A DNA stretch of 64,000 bases from a cyanobiont of Ornithocercus magnificus (GTDB taxonomy: Bacteria; Cyanobacteriota; Cyanobacteriia; PCC-6307; Cyanobiaceae): positions 1,488,001 through 1,552,000 of the forward strand of contig BIMP01000001.1 of assembly GCA_007996965.1 (NCBI GenBank). The letters run 5' to 3'. The position numbers were made by a program, and so were the translations under genes. Below are positions 47,731 to 56,359 of this stretch, piece after piece. The notes beneath the pieces were generated by a model. The model had not been told where the DNA came from, ran no database searches, and saw nothing but the letters and a program-made list of their open reading frames with translations. Every line of letters starts with the position of its first letter. The stretch's first letter is position 1.

Positions 47731-48020
47731 GAGGGGGCCTTCCAACCCCCGTGGATCATTTGGGTGATAAGGCTGATCTTACCCCATCTCCCTTAGATAA
47801 GGTCAGGCAGCCACAGGGGCGGTCTGACGGGAGAAACGAACGATGTTGTTCGCGTTTACGAGTTTGCTCTGACTGAACAGAGCGGGCTTCAGTCACCCTC
47901 CTTATGCCCCGTCGAAACCATTGCAGCCCCATCAGGAATAAGAAATGGAATGGAGCTGAGCGGAATCGAACCGCTGTCCGAGACACTGGTGTGGATCACC
48001 TAAGTCCGCCGAGACGGACT
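47731..48020 (-). ncRNA. ssrA: transfer-messenger RNA, permuted two-piece form
   Basis: Rescues stalled ribosomes and tags the product. On the minus strand the 3' (acceptor) piece comes first: T arm and acceptor end GGTTCGATTCCGCTCAGCTCC at about 47952-47973, with the discriminator A at 47951. After a 20-base intervening segment the 5' (coding) piece starts at 47930 with GGGGCTGCAATGGTTTCGACG. GGGGCTG pairs with CAGCTCC of the acceptor piece. The tag frame, 47853 down to TGA at 47803-47805, encodes ANNIVRFSRQTAPVAA. This reversed order is the known circularly permuted tmRNA of marine picocyanobacteria, processed into two RNAs. Outer ends are approximate. Confidence 0.95.
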
Positions 48021-48076
48021 TGTACATTCTGGCAGTAGTGGTGCTTGTGGCACAAGCTAAAATGATCAGTAGTTAC

Positions 48077-49216
48077 ATGAGACAAGAAAAACTTATAAAA
48101 GCAGTGGCAGTACTCCCTAAAGGATTAGAGACAGAAGGTGCTGCTGAGTTGAAAGAGCTCGGTGCTTTGGCTGTCCAGCCACTTCGCAAGGCGGTAGCAT
48201 TTAAGATCGACATGGCAGGGTTATATCGACTGTATATACAAGCTCGCTTGCCCTTTCGTCTTCTGCGAGAGGTTACCCGATTCCCCTGCCATGGACCGGA
48301 AACACTGTATTACGGCATCCAGCAAGCTCTTAACTGGGAGCTTTGGCTACCTCCTAAGTTAAGTTTCCGTGTGGATATAAGCGGTCATGCATCTACTTTG
48401 AACCATAGCCACTTCACGGCTCTCCAAGTCAAGAATGCCTTAGTAGACGCACAGCGCCAGAGGTGGGGCAAGCGCTCCAGCATTGATTGCAAAGCCCCAG
48501 ATCTCTGTCTTCACCTACATCTAGGCCAGGAAGAAGCAGTGCTTAGTCTGGATGGGTCGCCAGGCAGCTTACATCGCCGTGGTTATCGACCGGCTGTTGG
48601 CATTGCCCCCCTTAAGGAAAACCTCGCTGCGGGTTTGATCCGGCTTACCGGCTGGAACAGGCAGATCCCTTTGGTTGATCCTTGTTGTGGATCTGCCACC
48701 TTCCTAATTGAGGCTGCTTTGATTGCCAGCTGCAGAGCTCCTGGCTTAGGCCGTACTTTCTGTCTTAAGCACTGGCTTGACTTCAACCCAGTATTATGGC
48801 AGCAGGAATGGAGCCGAGCTCAAAGTCATAAGCTCCGACAACCACTACCACAGTTAGTGGGCTGGGAGGTAAACCCACTAGTTGCTGAACAAGCTCGGAC
48901 TAATGTTAGTATGGCCGGTCTTTCCAGAGATATTATCATCCACACAGATAATTTATCGCGATTACAGCTACCGCAGACCGCTGGAGTTATAGTTTGCAAT
49001 CCTCCCTACGGCATCCGTATCGGACATGAGACAAACCTTAGGTCGCTCTACAGTTCATTGGGGGCCGTGCTGCGAGAGCAAGGTTCGGGTTGGGACTTAT
49101 GGCTTCTAAGTGGCAATCCTGGCCTTACTACAGCACTAAGACTCAAGTCCTGTCGTCGCATACCGATAGATAATGGCGGGCTCAATTGTCGGTGGATGCA
49201 CTATGTAATTCGCTGA
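48077..49216 (+). CDS. THUMP-domain rRNA guanine-N2 methyltransferase (RlmL/RlmK N-part family)
   Basis: Class I SAM-dependent RNA methyltransferase with an N-terminal THUMP RNA-binding region (AVLPKGLETEGAAELKELGA and following) and a C-terminal Rossmann domain. SAM and catalytic motifs are VDPCCGSATFLIEAALIA at about 213-230 and VCNPPYGIRIG, the NPPY of base N-methylases. RGYRPAVGIAPLKENLAAGL precedes them, as in RlmL and YpsC. I start at ATG 48077 (MRQEKLIKAVAV); in-frame codons run back to 48020 but would overlap the tmRNA gene. Confidence 0.88.
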   Translation: MRQEKLIKAVAVLPKGLETEGAAELKELGALAVQPLRKAVAFKIDMAGLYRLYIQARLPFRLLREVTRFPCHGPETLYYGIQQALNWELWLPPKLSFRVDISGHASTLNHSHFTALQVKNALVDAQRQRWGKRSSIDCKAPDLCLHLHLGQEEAVLSLDGSPGSLHRRGYRPAVGIAPLKENLAAGLIRLTGWNRQIPLVDPCCGSATFLIEAALIASCRAPGLGRTFCLKHWLDFNPVLWQQEWSRAQSHKLRQPLPQLVGWEVNPLVAEQARTNVSMAGLSRDIIIHTDNLSRLQLPQTAGVIVCNPPYGIRIGHETNLRSLYSSLGAVLREQGSGWDLWLLSGNPGLTTALRLKSCRRIPIDNGGLNCRWMHYVIR

Positions 49217-49233
49217 ATATAGAAAGTTAGCAA

Positions 49234-49617
49234 TTAGCGACCTAAAACGGCTCGCGTAGTACGACCGAGACCCTCTAGAGTCTGGGGTAAGTACGGTCCT
49301 CTGACTAAAGCACCGCCAACGCGTAAGCTGAGACCAGCTAGGCCTAGATTTAGTACAACTACTGCAAGTAGTGCACCACGAGGCTCCCACCCTAAAATAG
49401 CCCGAAGCCAAAGTACAAGGGCAGCTTCAGCTGCTACAAGTGCCATCAATGCAAGCGTGCTTCCTGCGGCAAGGAGCAGTCCGCCACTAATTAGGCGGCG
49501 TTTCTCACGGTCTACTTCTTGTAGTGCGATCCGCACATGTAAGTCCATAACTGAACTTACCAATGCAGTGACACGGCCAGCTGTGCCGAGGCGGGTATGA
49601 CGGTCGCTGTCAGTCAT
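49234..49617 (-). CDS. YqjE-like membrane protein (phage holin superfamily III fold, DUF1469)
   Basis: 127-aa protein with a cytoplasmic N-terminal helix (TALVSSVMDLHVRIALQEVDR), two membrane helices (LLLAAGSTLALMALVAAEAALVLW and ALLAVVVLNLGLAGLSLRVG) and a short basic tail. This layout is that of the YqjE or DUF1469 family, which is a chromosomal family and not evidence of a prophage. It overlaps the upstream gene by four bases (ATGA), an operon like yqjD-yqjE of enterobacteria. Confidence 0.8.
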   Translation of the reverse strand: MTDSDRHTRLGTAGRVTALVSSVMDLHVRIALQEVDREKRRLISGGLLLAAGSTLALMALVAAEAALVLWLRAILGWEPRGALLAVVVLNLGLAGLSLRVGGALVRGPYLPQTLEGLGRTTRAVLGR

Positions 49618-50072
49618 GTTGAACGACGGCCTCTAGTGAGCATTGCACCTACTAACACACCAACACTAGCTGCAATGGCAAGTGAAAGCAGAGGGCGCTG
49701 GCGTACTGGGCGCTCAATGCGTGGGCGTAAGGTGCTGTTTAGTTCGTCTAGTAACTCCTCAAGTTGTTTCTCGAGAGGCTGCAAGCCATCTACCAGATCA
49801 CGACCGCGACCAACAGCAGCTTGCAAGAGTTCCTCTAGCTGACGCTGTACTACATCGGTAGCTCGCCCAGTATGTTCGGCAATCAATTGGGAAACAGCAT
49901 CCAAGCTACCTCTGGTAGCCTCCAGAGATTGATGGGCTACTTCAGGCCAGCGTTCCTGTATCAGTGGGACCAGGCTCTCAAACCGCTCACGGAATTTTAG
50001 AGCGGGAGTTTCTTGTGAACTATTACTTAGAGGAGACTGCTGCTCGCCAGCCGGAGTATTCAGCACGTCCAT
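49614..50072 (-). CDS. YqjD/ElaB-like helical protein with C-terminal anchor (DUF883-like)
   Basis: 152 aa, almost wholly helical and charged, with long amphipathic stretches (RFESLVPLIQERWPEVAHQS, VVQRQLEELLQAAVGRG, PLEKQLEELLDELNSTL) and one C-terminal membrane helix (LLSLAIAASVGVLVGAML) followed by RGRR. YqjD and ElaB in E. coli are tail-anchored and bind ribosomes in stationary phase; the layout and the linked YqjE-like gene support a similar class, but sequence likeness is weak. Confidence 0.7.
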   Translation of the reverse strand: MDVLNTPAGEQQSPLSNSSQETPALKFRERFESLVPLIQERWPEVAHQSLEATRGSLDAVSQLIAEHTGRATDVVQRQLEELLQAAVGRGRDLVDGLQPLEKQLEELLDELNSTLRPRIERPVRQRPLLSLAIAASVGVLVGAMLTRGRRST

Positions 50073-50255
50073 TAGATCCAGGGCACAGATAGTAAGGTCA
50101 AGCTAAGAAGAACGCTAAGGCTCGCAGAGTGACCAAGATTATATCTTTAAAAGCTTTCGTGCTCCTATGGTGTGATATTCTAGCCCCACTGTGAACGAGA
50201 AGCACAGTGGTGGAGCGGGCAGCTGAAGGCTCTCATACATTAAGTACTTAACACC

Positions 50256-50621
50256 ATGCCTCGCTTTGTCATACTAGAGCACACTGGAATACCAAATGAT
50301 CCATGCGGTCGCCACTACGATCTTTTGATTGAGGACGGTGATATCTGCCAGACATGGCGTCTTGGACACTTGCCAGTAGTTGGCGCTGCACCCCAGCTAG
50401 CTGTGTCACTACCGCCCCATCGTCTCGCATGGCTTGATCGGTCATCAGCCGAGGTCTCTGGAGGTCGCGGTTATGCGCGTCGTGTGCTCAAGGGACAATT
50501 CAGTACTCTCCTGCCGCTAAAAACCGGACACCTTCTACGTCTACATCTAAGCGGACCTGATCTAGACGGTATCCTAACTATTGACGGTGACAAACTGCAG
50601 ATACTGCCATTAGCTCTTTAA
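50256..50621 (+). CDS. stand-alone LigD N-terminal (3'-phosphoesterase-like) domain protein
   Basis: 121-aa protein beginning RFVILEHTGIPNDPCGRHYD, then LLIEDGDICQTWRL, which follows the pattern of the LigD_N or 3'-phosphoesterase domain (FVVQEHxxxxLHYDLRLE...SWAV): His in LEH and His in HYD correspond to its metal ligands. In bacterial DNA ligase D this domain trims 3' ends in break repair. Here there is no ligase or polymerase domain and no ku gene nearby. The rest is beta-rich (RRVLKGQFSTLLPLKTGHLL). Assignment rests on these short motifs. Confidence 0.6.
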   Translation: MPRFVILEHTGIPNDPCGRHYDLLIEDGDICQTWRLGHLPVVGAAPQLAVSLPPHRLAWLDRSSAEVSGGRGYARRVLKGQFSTLLPLKTGHLLRLHLSGPDLDGILTIDGDKLQILPLAL

Positions 50622-51444
50622 ATTTGCTAAAGTGCTAGAGAAAATTTGATCCGATGTGAGTGTAAACTCTCACTAGTCTATTGACCCTATCCTATAAACT
50701 TTAATTCTTCAGACTAACTAGATTTAGGTTAGCTAGTAGAATAAAACAAGTGCAGGTAATCACTAGATATAAATAGATAGCCCAGTTATTTACAAGGCTA
50801 AGGCTCAAACCCTACGCTAAAGTACACAAAACTATGCTTACTAAAGCTGACACCAGCAAAGACTAGACTCACAATGTGGTTGAGGCTAGTATCTAAACTT
50901 AGCTGATTGCAATATAGACAAAAGAATCCTAATAAAAGCTTTTGTTGCAGCAAGTTGCCATTTCTTAGGAAGTTTTTCACTAGTCTTTCTCCTGCTGATG
51001 AAAGAAATTTACAACTCAATAATCCGCAAGACCTCCTCAAAGGTGGAGTCAATCTCTGTGCTTGCTTAAGTAGTGAGATCATGTGCCACTTAGCTGCCAT
51101 GTCTGTCCTGGTGATAAGGGGTTATTGGAGTTGTTGAGTTTGTCAGCATCACAATGACTCTGCCTTTTGCTCCTCTGTGGACTGAGAAAGTAGATATCTG
51201 GAGGGCAACATAAACACTAAACTTTTGATCACTCGCCGAGCAAAAGACGGTTCAGCTACCTAAACTGCCTAAATTACCAGCAGTTAACGACTAGTGTTGG
51301 CAGGTGCAGTATTAGAGCATTGCATCAGGTCCTGTAGGTTCTTGCAAGCCCAAGTAAGCTAGTCTTTTCAGCACAGTCTGCCTTTTGGTGGCTACTATAT
51401 GCTTGCGCCACAATAGGTGGATCCGCTTCTTGTAGGGGTCTGCG
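50622..51444. other. 0.8-kb non-coding stretch
   Basis: Stops in all frames. A plus-strand frame at 50960-51137 reads protein-like (FFTSLSPADERNLQLNNPQD, then LLKGGVNLCACLSSEIM) and may be a scrap of a lost gene; not assignable. In related genomes I would expect smc near the PRC-barrel gene, but I find none of its motifs here. Confidence 0.4.
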
Positions 51445-52368
51445 TTGACCTTCACTCCATCTCCCACTAATCCACTGGCTTCTATACCTAGCGATCGTCT
51501 TTGGCTCCGGTCTGAATTAATGGGCACACAGGTTATCACCCGCGACAGTGGGCGGCGCCTTGGTGTGGTCAGCGAAGTCGTTGTTGACATTGATCATCGT
51601 GAGGTTGTGGCATTGGGATTGCGTGACAGTTCTGTTACTCGCTTCCTTCCAGGTCTACCTCGTTGGATGTTGCTTGACCGCATCTGTCAGGTGGGTGATG
51701 TGGTTTTGGTAGACTCTATCAACTCTTTAAGCCAAGACTTTTCACCAGATAGATATAGTCGAGTGATTAGATGTCAGGTGGTTACTGAGTCAGGTCAACA
51801 GCTAGGACGTGTCCTTGGTTTCTCCTTCGACATTGAGACTGGTGAGCTAACTACGTTGGTGATTGGAGCACTCGGTATACCTCTACTTGGTGAAGGAGTA
51901 ATTAGCACCTGGGAGATTCCGGTTGACGAAGTAGTTAGTAGCAGTGCTGAGCGGATTATTGTCTATGAGGGTGCTGAGGAAAAGTTAAAGCAACTTAGCT
52001 CAGGCCTTCTGGAAAAGCTAGGTATCGGTGGCCCCAGCTGGGAGGAACAGGAACGCGAGCGTTACCGCGTAAATTTGGTGCCAGTTGAGAACCAACTGGC
52101 CTCAGGCCAGCCAGCAGAACAGGAGCAAAGGCAGCTTCGAGCCTCTCGTGCTGAGATACTTGAACCCGAAGAAGAGCTAGAGTACGTAGAGCTCGAAGAT
52201 CAGCGTCAGCAAACATCACGTCTACTCTACGTAGATGATCTAACGGAAACCGCTGATGATGAGTCGCGGGGTCAGTACACCAACCCTGTAATCCGCCGCC
52301 CAGCACGTGACTCTGAGAATTTCCTCAACGTCCAGCCTTTAGACGGCGAGCTTGAAGATCCCTGGTGA
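51445..52368 (+). CDS. PRC-barrel domain protein
   Basis: 307-aa protein with two PRC-barrel domains: LRSELMGTQVITRDSGRRLG at about 27-46 with VVSEVVVDIDHREVVALGL, and VIRCQVVTESGQQLGRVLGF with FDIETGELTTLVIG. PRC barrels are small beta folds seen in photosynthetic reaction centre H subunits and RimM. The last third is acidic, Glu/Gln-rich and probably disordered (EQEQRQLRASRAEILEPEEE). The role of this cyanobacterial form is not known to me. Convergent with msrB, 7 bases apart. Confidence 0.88.
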   Translation: MTFTPSPTNPLASIPSDRLWLRSELMGTQVITRDSGRRLGVVSEVVVDIDHREVVALGLRDSSVTRFLPGLPRWMLLDRICQVGDVVLVDSINSLSQDFSPDRYSRVIRCQVVTESGQQLGRVLGFSFDIETGELTTLVIGALGIPLLGEGVISTWEIPVDEVVSSSAERIIVYEGAEEKLKQLSSGLLEKLGIGGPSWEEQERERYRVNLVPVENQLASGQPAEQEQRQLRASRAEILEPEEELEYVELEDQRQQTSRLLYVDDLTETADDESRGQYTNPVIRRPARDSENFLNVQPLDGELEDPW

Positions 52369-52375
52369 AGCAAAA

Positions 52376-52780
52376 TCAAGCCCTAGCTTCAAAATTGAGT
52401 GAAGCACTATTGACACAGTACCGCAGTCCTGTTGGTGCCGGTCCGTCAGGGAAAACATGACCGAGATGAGCTTTACAGCGAGCACAATTAATCTCGGTGC
52501 GGATCATGCCGTGGCTTTTATCCTCATGAGTGGTAATCCCCCCATCTTTTACCTCACGCCAGAAACTGGGCCAGCCGGTTCCAGAATCAAATTTGGTCTC
52601 AGAATCAAACAGTGCTTCGCCGCAGCAGATGCAGCGGTACACCCCACTCGCTTTACTATTCCAGTAAGCACCAGTAAAAGGTCGCTCAGTACCACCAAGG
52701 CGTGCCACCTTATATTGTTCGGGCGTTAGTTGTGCCTGCCACTCCTCCAGGCTGAGATTCAACTGATTGTCGTTAGCCAT
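52376..52780 (-). CDS. msrB: peptide-methionine (R)-S-oxide reductase
   Basis: Repairs the R form of oxidised methionine. 134 aa with the two zinc CxxC pairs (CICCGEALF and [12 protein letters not shown]), the conserved [11 protein letters not shown] and the catalytic Cys in [10 protein letters not shown]. The recycling Cys is less clear. The complete domain is present from the start [17 protein letters not shown]. Stand-alone gene, with an ATG start. Confidence 0.95.
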   Translation of the reverse strand: MANDNQLNLSLEEWQAQLTPEQYKVARLGGTERPFTGAYWNSKASGVYRCICCGEALFDSETKFDSGTGWPSFWREVKDGGITTHEDKSHGMIRTEINCARCKAHLGHVFPDGPAPTGLRYCVNSASLNFEARA

Positions 52781-52836
52781 GCCTTTAAGCCTTGCCTCGG
52801 TGCTGAAACAATCCTATGTAATTGCAATTCGCCGAG

Positions 52837-54120
52837 TTAAGAGTTCACGATAGAGTGCAATAGTAGTGTATAAATCTCACTGGCTAAAGTCGAGACTGCG
52901 CCTGTTTCACCACGTAAGGTGCGGAGATTAATGCGCACGTCAGCTAAACGACCTGGTGACTCTAGCCAATGAATGGCCTCATCAGCAATTTCTGTTGGTG
53001 TTATCACTCCTACGCACTCTGGCACCACTAGCCGACCGGCATTAATGTTTGGCCAGGCAAGCATGCCACAGTAGTGCAAGCGCCAAGCACTAAGCAAGCT
53101 GCCTACAAGGTGCCGCAATCCAGGAAGACGAGCAAGAACTCCAGCCCAGCCATCCCAGGACTCCATAACCATTAGGTGCTGAGTAGGTATGATAACTATC
53201 ATTGGTACACCGAGTGCGCCTAACTCAGCGGTGTTTGCTCCAACAGTCGTTAGGGCCAACTGGCATTGACTGACTTGCCTGTAGGCAGGTGGTGATTCCT
53301 GCAAGTGGATCACTGTACCCGCATTAGTGATTATGCGACGGCAATCAGGTAAGTATGGAGGTGGTGCAATTACTGCAGTAACTCCAGAGCTATAGTGTGA
53401 GGCGATAGGGTTGTCGCGACTTGCATAGTGCTGTAGTTCCTCAAGACTCGTTGTTGGGGCTACCGGCAGCAGAAAATGACAACTCGGTCTACTTACAATT
53501 AGGTGATCCGCTGTTTCGAGTAGAAACGGCACACCAACAGACAGTTTAGACCGCTTGGATCCTGGCAGTAGTGCTACCCAATCTCCCGATGGCAAAGGCT
53601 CTGTCCGTCGGGATTCACCTGAGATATCTGCCATCAAATCGCCGACTACAGCACAGCGATTACGTAATCGCTGTGGAAGACGGTTGCGGACGCTTGTTGA
53701 CATTGCTGCAATCTTGTCGTTCCAGCAAGGCCAGCGTGCTACCCACTCAGCATAGGTAAGGTGACGGTATCCCAGCCTTGCTGAGAGCAGCACGCTCCAG
53801 AGCTGGTCACCTCCTAAGAAAACCACCATTCCTCGTCTTGGCCAAGAGCTATAACGGCGCGGACTGAGCAGCAAGGTCCAGAATTTCCGGGCAGGTAGAA
53901 CCCGCTCAAAAAGATTCCAGCTGCTTGCCAACCTTGCCTCATGACCAGTTGCGTTTGGACAGGGAACAAGTACTAGCCTTATGTCTAGTGGCGAGCGTGG
54001 GTATTGCGGGCGCAGTCGCAGTCTGTGGTGTAGACAGGTGGTTAAAGGGTGAACCCAGGTCGCTACCTCACCAGGCCCATTTGAGACCAGAACGATGGAA
54101 AAAGTTGCATCATTCTGCAC
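52837..54120 (-). CDS. LpxB-like glycosyltransferase (lipid-A-disaccharide-synthase-related family)
   Basis: 427-aa GT-B protein of the cyanobacterial family related to LpxB: LVSNGPGEVATWVHPL at the start (nucleotide region of the first fold), VALLPGSKRSKLSVGVPFLL in the second fold (the LPGSR-like motif), then TTVGANTAELGALGVPMIV, the usual acceptor or donor-binding turn. It is distinct from true LpxB by its start and length. The substrate is unknown. It follows tRNA-Leu(GAG) by 37 bases on the same strand, so it is probably co-transcribed with it. Confidence 0.85.
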   Translation of the reverse strand: MQNDATFSIVLVSNGPGEVATWVHPLTTCLHHRLRLRPQYPRSPLDIRLVLVPCPNATGHEARLASSWNLFERVLPARKFWTLLLSPRRYSSWPRRGMVVFLGGDQLWSVLLSARLGYRHLTYAEWVARWPCWNDKIAAMSTSVRNRLPQRLRNRCAVVGDLMADISGESRRTEPLPSGDWVALLPGSKRSKLSVGVPFLLETADHLIVSRPSCHFLLPVAPTTSLEELQHYASRDNPIASHYSSGVTAVIAPPPYLPDCRRIITNAGTVIHLQESPPAYRQVSQCQLALTTVGANTAELGALGVPMIVIIPTQHLMVMESWDGWAGVLARLPGLRHLVGSLLSAWRLHYCGMLAWPNINAGRLVVPECVGVITPTEIADEAIHWLESPGRLADVRINLRTLRGETGAVSTLASEIYTLLLHSIVNS

Positions 54121-54157
54121 TGAAGCGGATATGACAGAGATTCAAGTTAAAAGTTAA

Positions 54158-54239
54158 TGCGGATGGCGAGACTTGAACTCGCAAGGCCGAAGCCACACGC
54201 CCCTCAAACGTGCGTGTCTACCAATTCCACCACATCCGC
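54158..54239 (-). tRNA. tRNA-Leu(GAG)
   Basis: 82-nt class II tRNA. Acceptor GCGGATG pairs with CATCCGC, discriminator A. Anticodon arm CACGT-TTGAGGG-GCGTG gives GAG. Variable arm GGCTTCGGCC and T arm GCGAG-TTCAAGT-CTCGC are complete. CCA is not encoded. Confidence 0.97.
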
Positions 54240-54363
54240 GTGGCTGACGGCTTCCCTTCTCAAGATGCCATCGATCTGGACACTATATGCTCACGCCTGT
54301 TAAACTCTCGCCAGAAAAGGCAACCGCAGCTGATACGATCCGCCTCAGCTGAAAGCGCTGCGG

Positions 54364-55710
54364 ATGCCCATCGGCAAGGTGCTGATCGCCAACCGCGGCG
54401 AGATTGCTCTACGGATTATCCGGAGCTGCCGCGAACTATCAATTTCGACGGTGGCTGTATACAGCACTGTCGACCGCAATGCCTTACATGTACAGCTAGC
54501 TGATGAAGCTGTCTGTGTTGGAGATGCTCCTAGCAGCCGCAGCTACCTGAACGTCCACAATATCCTGGCAGCGGCTACCTCGCGACAGGTAGATGCAATA
54601 CACCCTGGCTACGGCTTCTTAGCTGAGAGCGACCGCTTTGCCGAGATGTGCCACGACCACAACATTATCTTCATCGGTCCGTCACCAGCTGCTATTCGCT
54701 CGATGGGAGACAAGTCAACTGCCAAGAGCACGATGAGCTCAGTGGGCGTTCCGACTGTGCCTGGCAGTGATGGTTTGCTGCAATCACCAGCTGTGGCTGC
54801 CAAACTGGCCAATTCGATGGGTTATCCCGTAATGATTAAGGCCACTGCTGGTGGTGGTGGCCGCGGTATGCGTCTTGTGCCAGGACCCGATCAACTCGAA
54901 AGTCTCTTTAGAGCGGCTCAGGGAGAGGCTGAGGCTGCATTCGGTAATCCGGGCCTCTATATGGAAAAGTTTATCGACCGTCCGCGACACGTTGAAGTAC
55001 AGGTACTAGCAGATCGTCACGGCCATGTAGTCCATCTTGGCGAGCGCGATTGCTCTATTCAGCGGCGACACCAGAAGCTTCTCGAAGAGGCACCCAGCCC
55101 TGTGCTTGACCCTGATCTACGTCTTCGCATGGGTGAGGCTGCTGTATCAGCGGCACGAAGCATTAGTTATGAGGGAGCAGGCACTGTCGAGTTCCTCCTC
55201 GACCGAAATGGTGGCTTCTACTTCATGGAAATGAACACGCGTATCCAAGTAGAGCATCCTGTGACTGAGATGGTCACAGGAATCGACCTGATTGCGGAGC
55301 AACTGCGGATTGCCGCGGGCGAGCCTATAAGCGTACGACAGGAAGAGATTGCCTTGCGTGGTCATGCAATCGAATGCCGCATTAATGCAGAAGATGCACG
55401 ACATAACTTCCGCCCAGCCCCAGGCAAGATCACAGGTTGGCTACCGCCTGGCGGCCCTGGAGTGCGGGTAGATAGCCATGTCTATACTGGCTATGAGATC
55501 CCACCATTCTATGACTCACTAATTGGCAAGTTGATTGTTTGGGGACGCGATAGAGAGGCAGCATTGACACGGATGCGTCGTGCTCTCAATGAGTGTGCTG
55601 TTACTGGAATACCTACCACAGTAGACTTCCACCTGAGACTTCTTGACCGTCCAGAGTTTCGTCAAGGTAATGTGCACACCAAGTTTGTTGAACAAGAGAT
55701 GCTCGACTAG
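54364..55710 (+). CDS. accC: acetyl-CoA carboxylase, biotin carboxylase subunit
   Basis: ATP-grasp enzyme that carboxylates biotin on AccB, the first step of fatty acid synthesis. 448 aa. N-terminal [23 protein letters not shown]-binding [29 protein letters not shown], and the metal and catalytic region [20 protein letters not shown] are all intact. ATG 54364 gives the canonical start. Divergent from tRNA-Leu(GAG). accB, accA and accD are not in the window. Confidence 0.97.
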   Translation: MPIGKVLIANRGEIALRIIRSCRELSISTVAVYSTVDRNALHVQLADEAVCVGDAPSSRSYLNVHNILAAATSRQVDAIHPGYGFLAESDRFAEMCHDHNIIFIGPSPAAIRSMGDKSTAKSTMSSVGVPTVPGSDGLLQSPAVAAKLANSMGYPVMIKATAGGGGRGMRLVPGPDQLESLFRAAQGEAEAAFGNPGLYMEKFIDRPRHVEVQVLADRHGHVVHLGERDCSIQRRHQKLLEEAPSPVLDPDLRLRMGEAAVSAARSISYEGAGTVEFLLDRNGGFYFMEMNTRIQVEHPVTEMVTGIDLIAEQLRIAAGEPISVRQEEIALRGHAIECRINAEDARHNFRPAPGKITGWLPPGGPGVRVDSHVYTGYEIPPFYDSLIGKLIVWGRDREAALTRMRRALNECAVTGIPTTVDFHLRLLDRPEFRQGNVHTKFVEQEMLD

Positions 55711-55731
55711 AGCTTCTTAAAGGCTTTGTTG

Positions 55732-56064
55732 TCAGGCACTCTCGATCCCAAGTTGGAGAAGTTGCGTGAGAATTCCCTGCTGCCCAACTAGCAACTCACG
55801 TACGAGGCTGAGCAGCCCAATCCAGATTACCGGTGTTGCGTCGACACCTCCAATCGGTGCCACAACTTGCCGGGTTAGTGCTAGCAGAGGCTCAGTTGGT
55901 CGGCACACTACTGGCCAAAAACCGCGAGTGAGGTTTATCTTTGGATACCAGCTGAGTATAACCCGGGCGAGAAAAGCAAGGGTCCATAGCGATAGGAGCA
56001 GCCCAAGTGCTAGATGCACAGCAGGAAGAGTGGGCAGTAGGGCTGCCATAACAAGGCTTAACAT
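55732..56064 (-). CDS. YggT family membrane protein
   Basis: 110 aa with two to three hydrophobic helices (LPAVHLALGLLLSLWTLAFLA; TPVIWIGLLSLVRELLV) around the YggT signature ARVILSWYPKINLTRGFWPV and VVCRPTEPLLALTRQ. In cyanobacteria and chloroplasts YggT/YlmG proteins are linked to nucleoid or thylakoid organisation and to cytochrome b6 assembly. Convergent with accC (21 bases). Confidence 0.9.
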   Translation of the reverse strand: MLSLVMAALLPTLPAVHLALGLLLSLWTLAFLARVILSWYPKINLTRGFWPVVCRPTEPLLALTRQVVAPIGGVDATPVIWIGLLSLVRELLVGQQGILTQLLQLGIESA

Positions 56065-56147
56065 ATTAGCGATCTATCCTAGTAGGCTCTACACCAATCT
56101 CTAGGATCGTGTTGTTTAGCCGAGCTTTAGAGTAAGCTCTTTCGATC

Positions 56148-56270
56148 ATGACCCCCTCCCTTGCTAATTTCTTAAACAGTTTGCTCTGGGGCAGTTTGAT
56201 TGTGGTTGTTCCCGCCACGATTGCCCTTATAATACTGAGCCAGACCGATCAAGTAGATAGAAAACTCTGA
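56148..56270 (+). CDS. psbX: photosystem II protein PsbX
   Basis: 40-aa single-span photosystem II subunit: [20 protein letters not shown] then [16 protein letters not shown]. The sequence pattern, helix ([16 protein letters not shown]) and length match PsbX, which lies near cytochrome b559 and affects the plastoquinone site. ATG 56148 to TGA 56270. It precedes ycf66 by 89 bases on the same strand. Confidence 0.93.
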   Translation: MTPSLANFLNSLLWGSLIVVVPATIALIILSQTDQVDRKL

Positions 56271-56359
56271 AAGCAACTCATCCAGTTGCAAACCTAGACT
56301 TAATGTAGATGTACCCCAGGGACTTTCCAGCACCTAGGGGCTTTAGGGAGCACACTACT

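Noticed and set aside
49234-50072. prophage evidence from a holin-fold protein
   Set aside because: The YqjE/DUF1469 family is chromosomal and is paired here with a YqjD-like gene; no phage genes are near.
52837-54120. true LpxB, arguing that lipid A synthesis is intact
   Set aside because: The start and motifs fit the LpxB-related cyanobacterial family rather than LpxB itself, so it does not show that lipid A is made.
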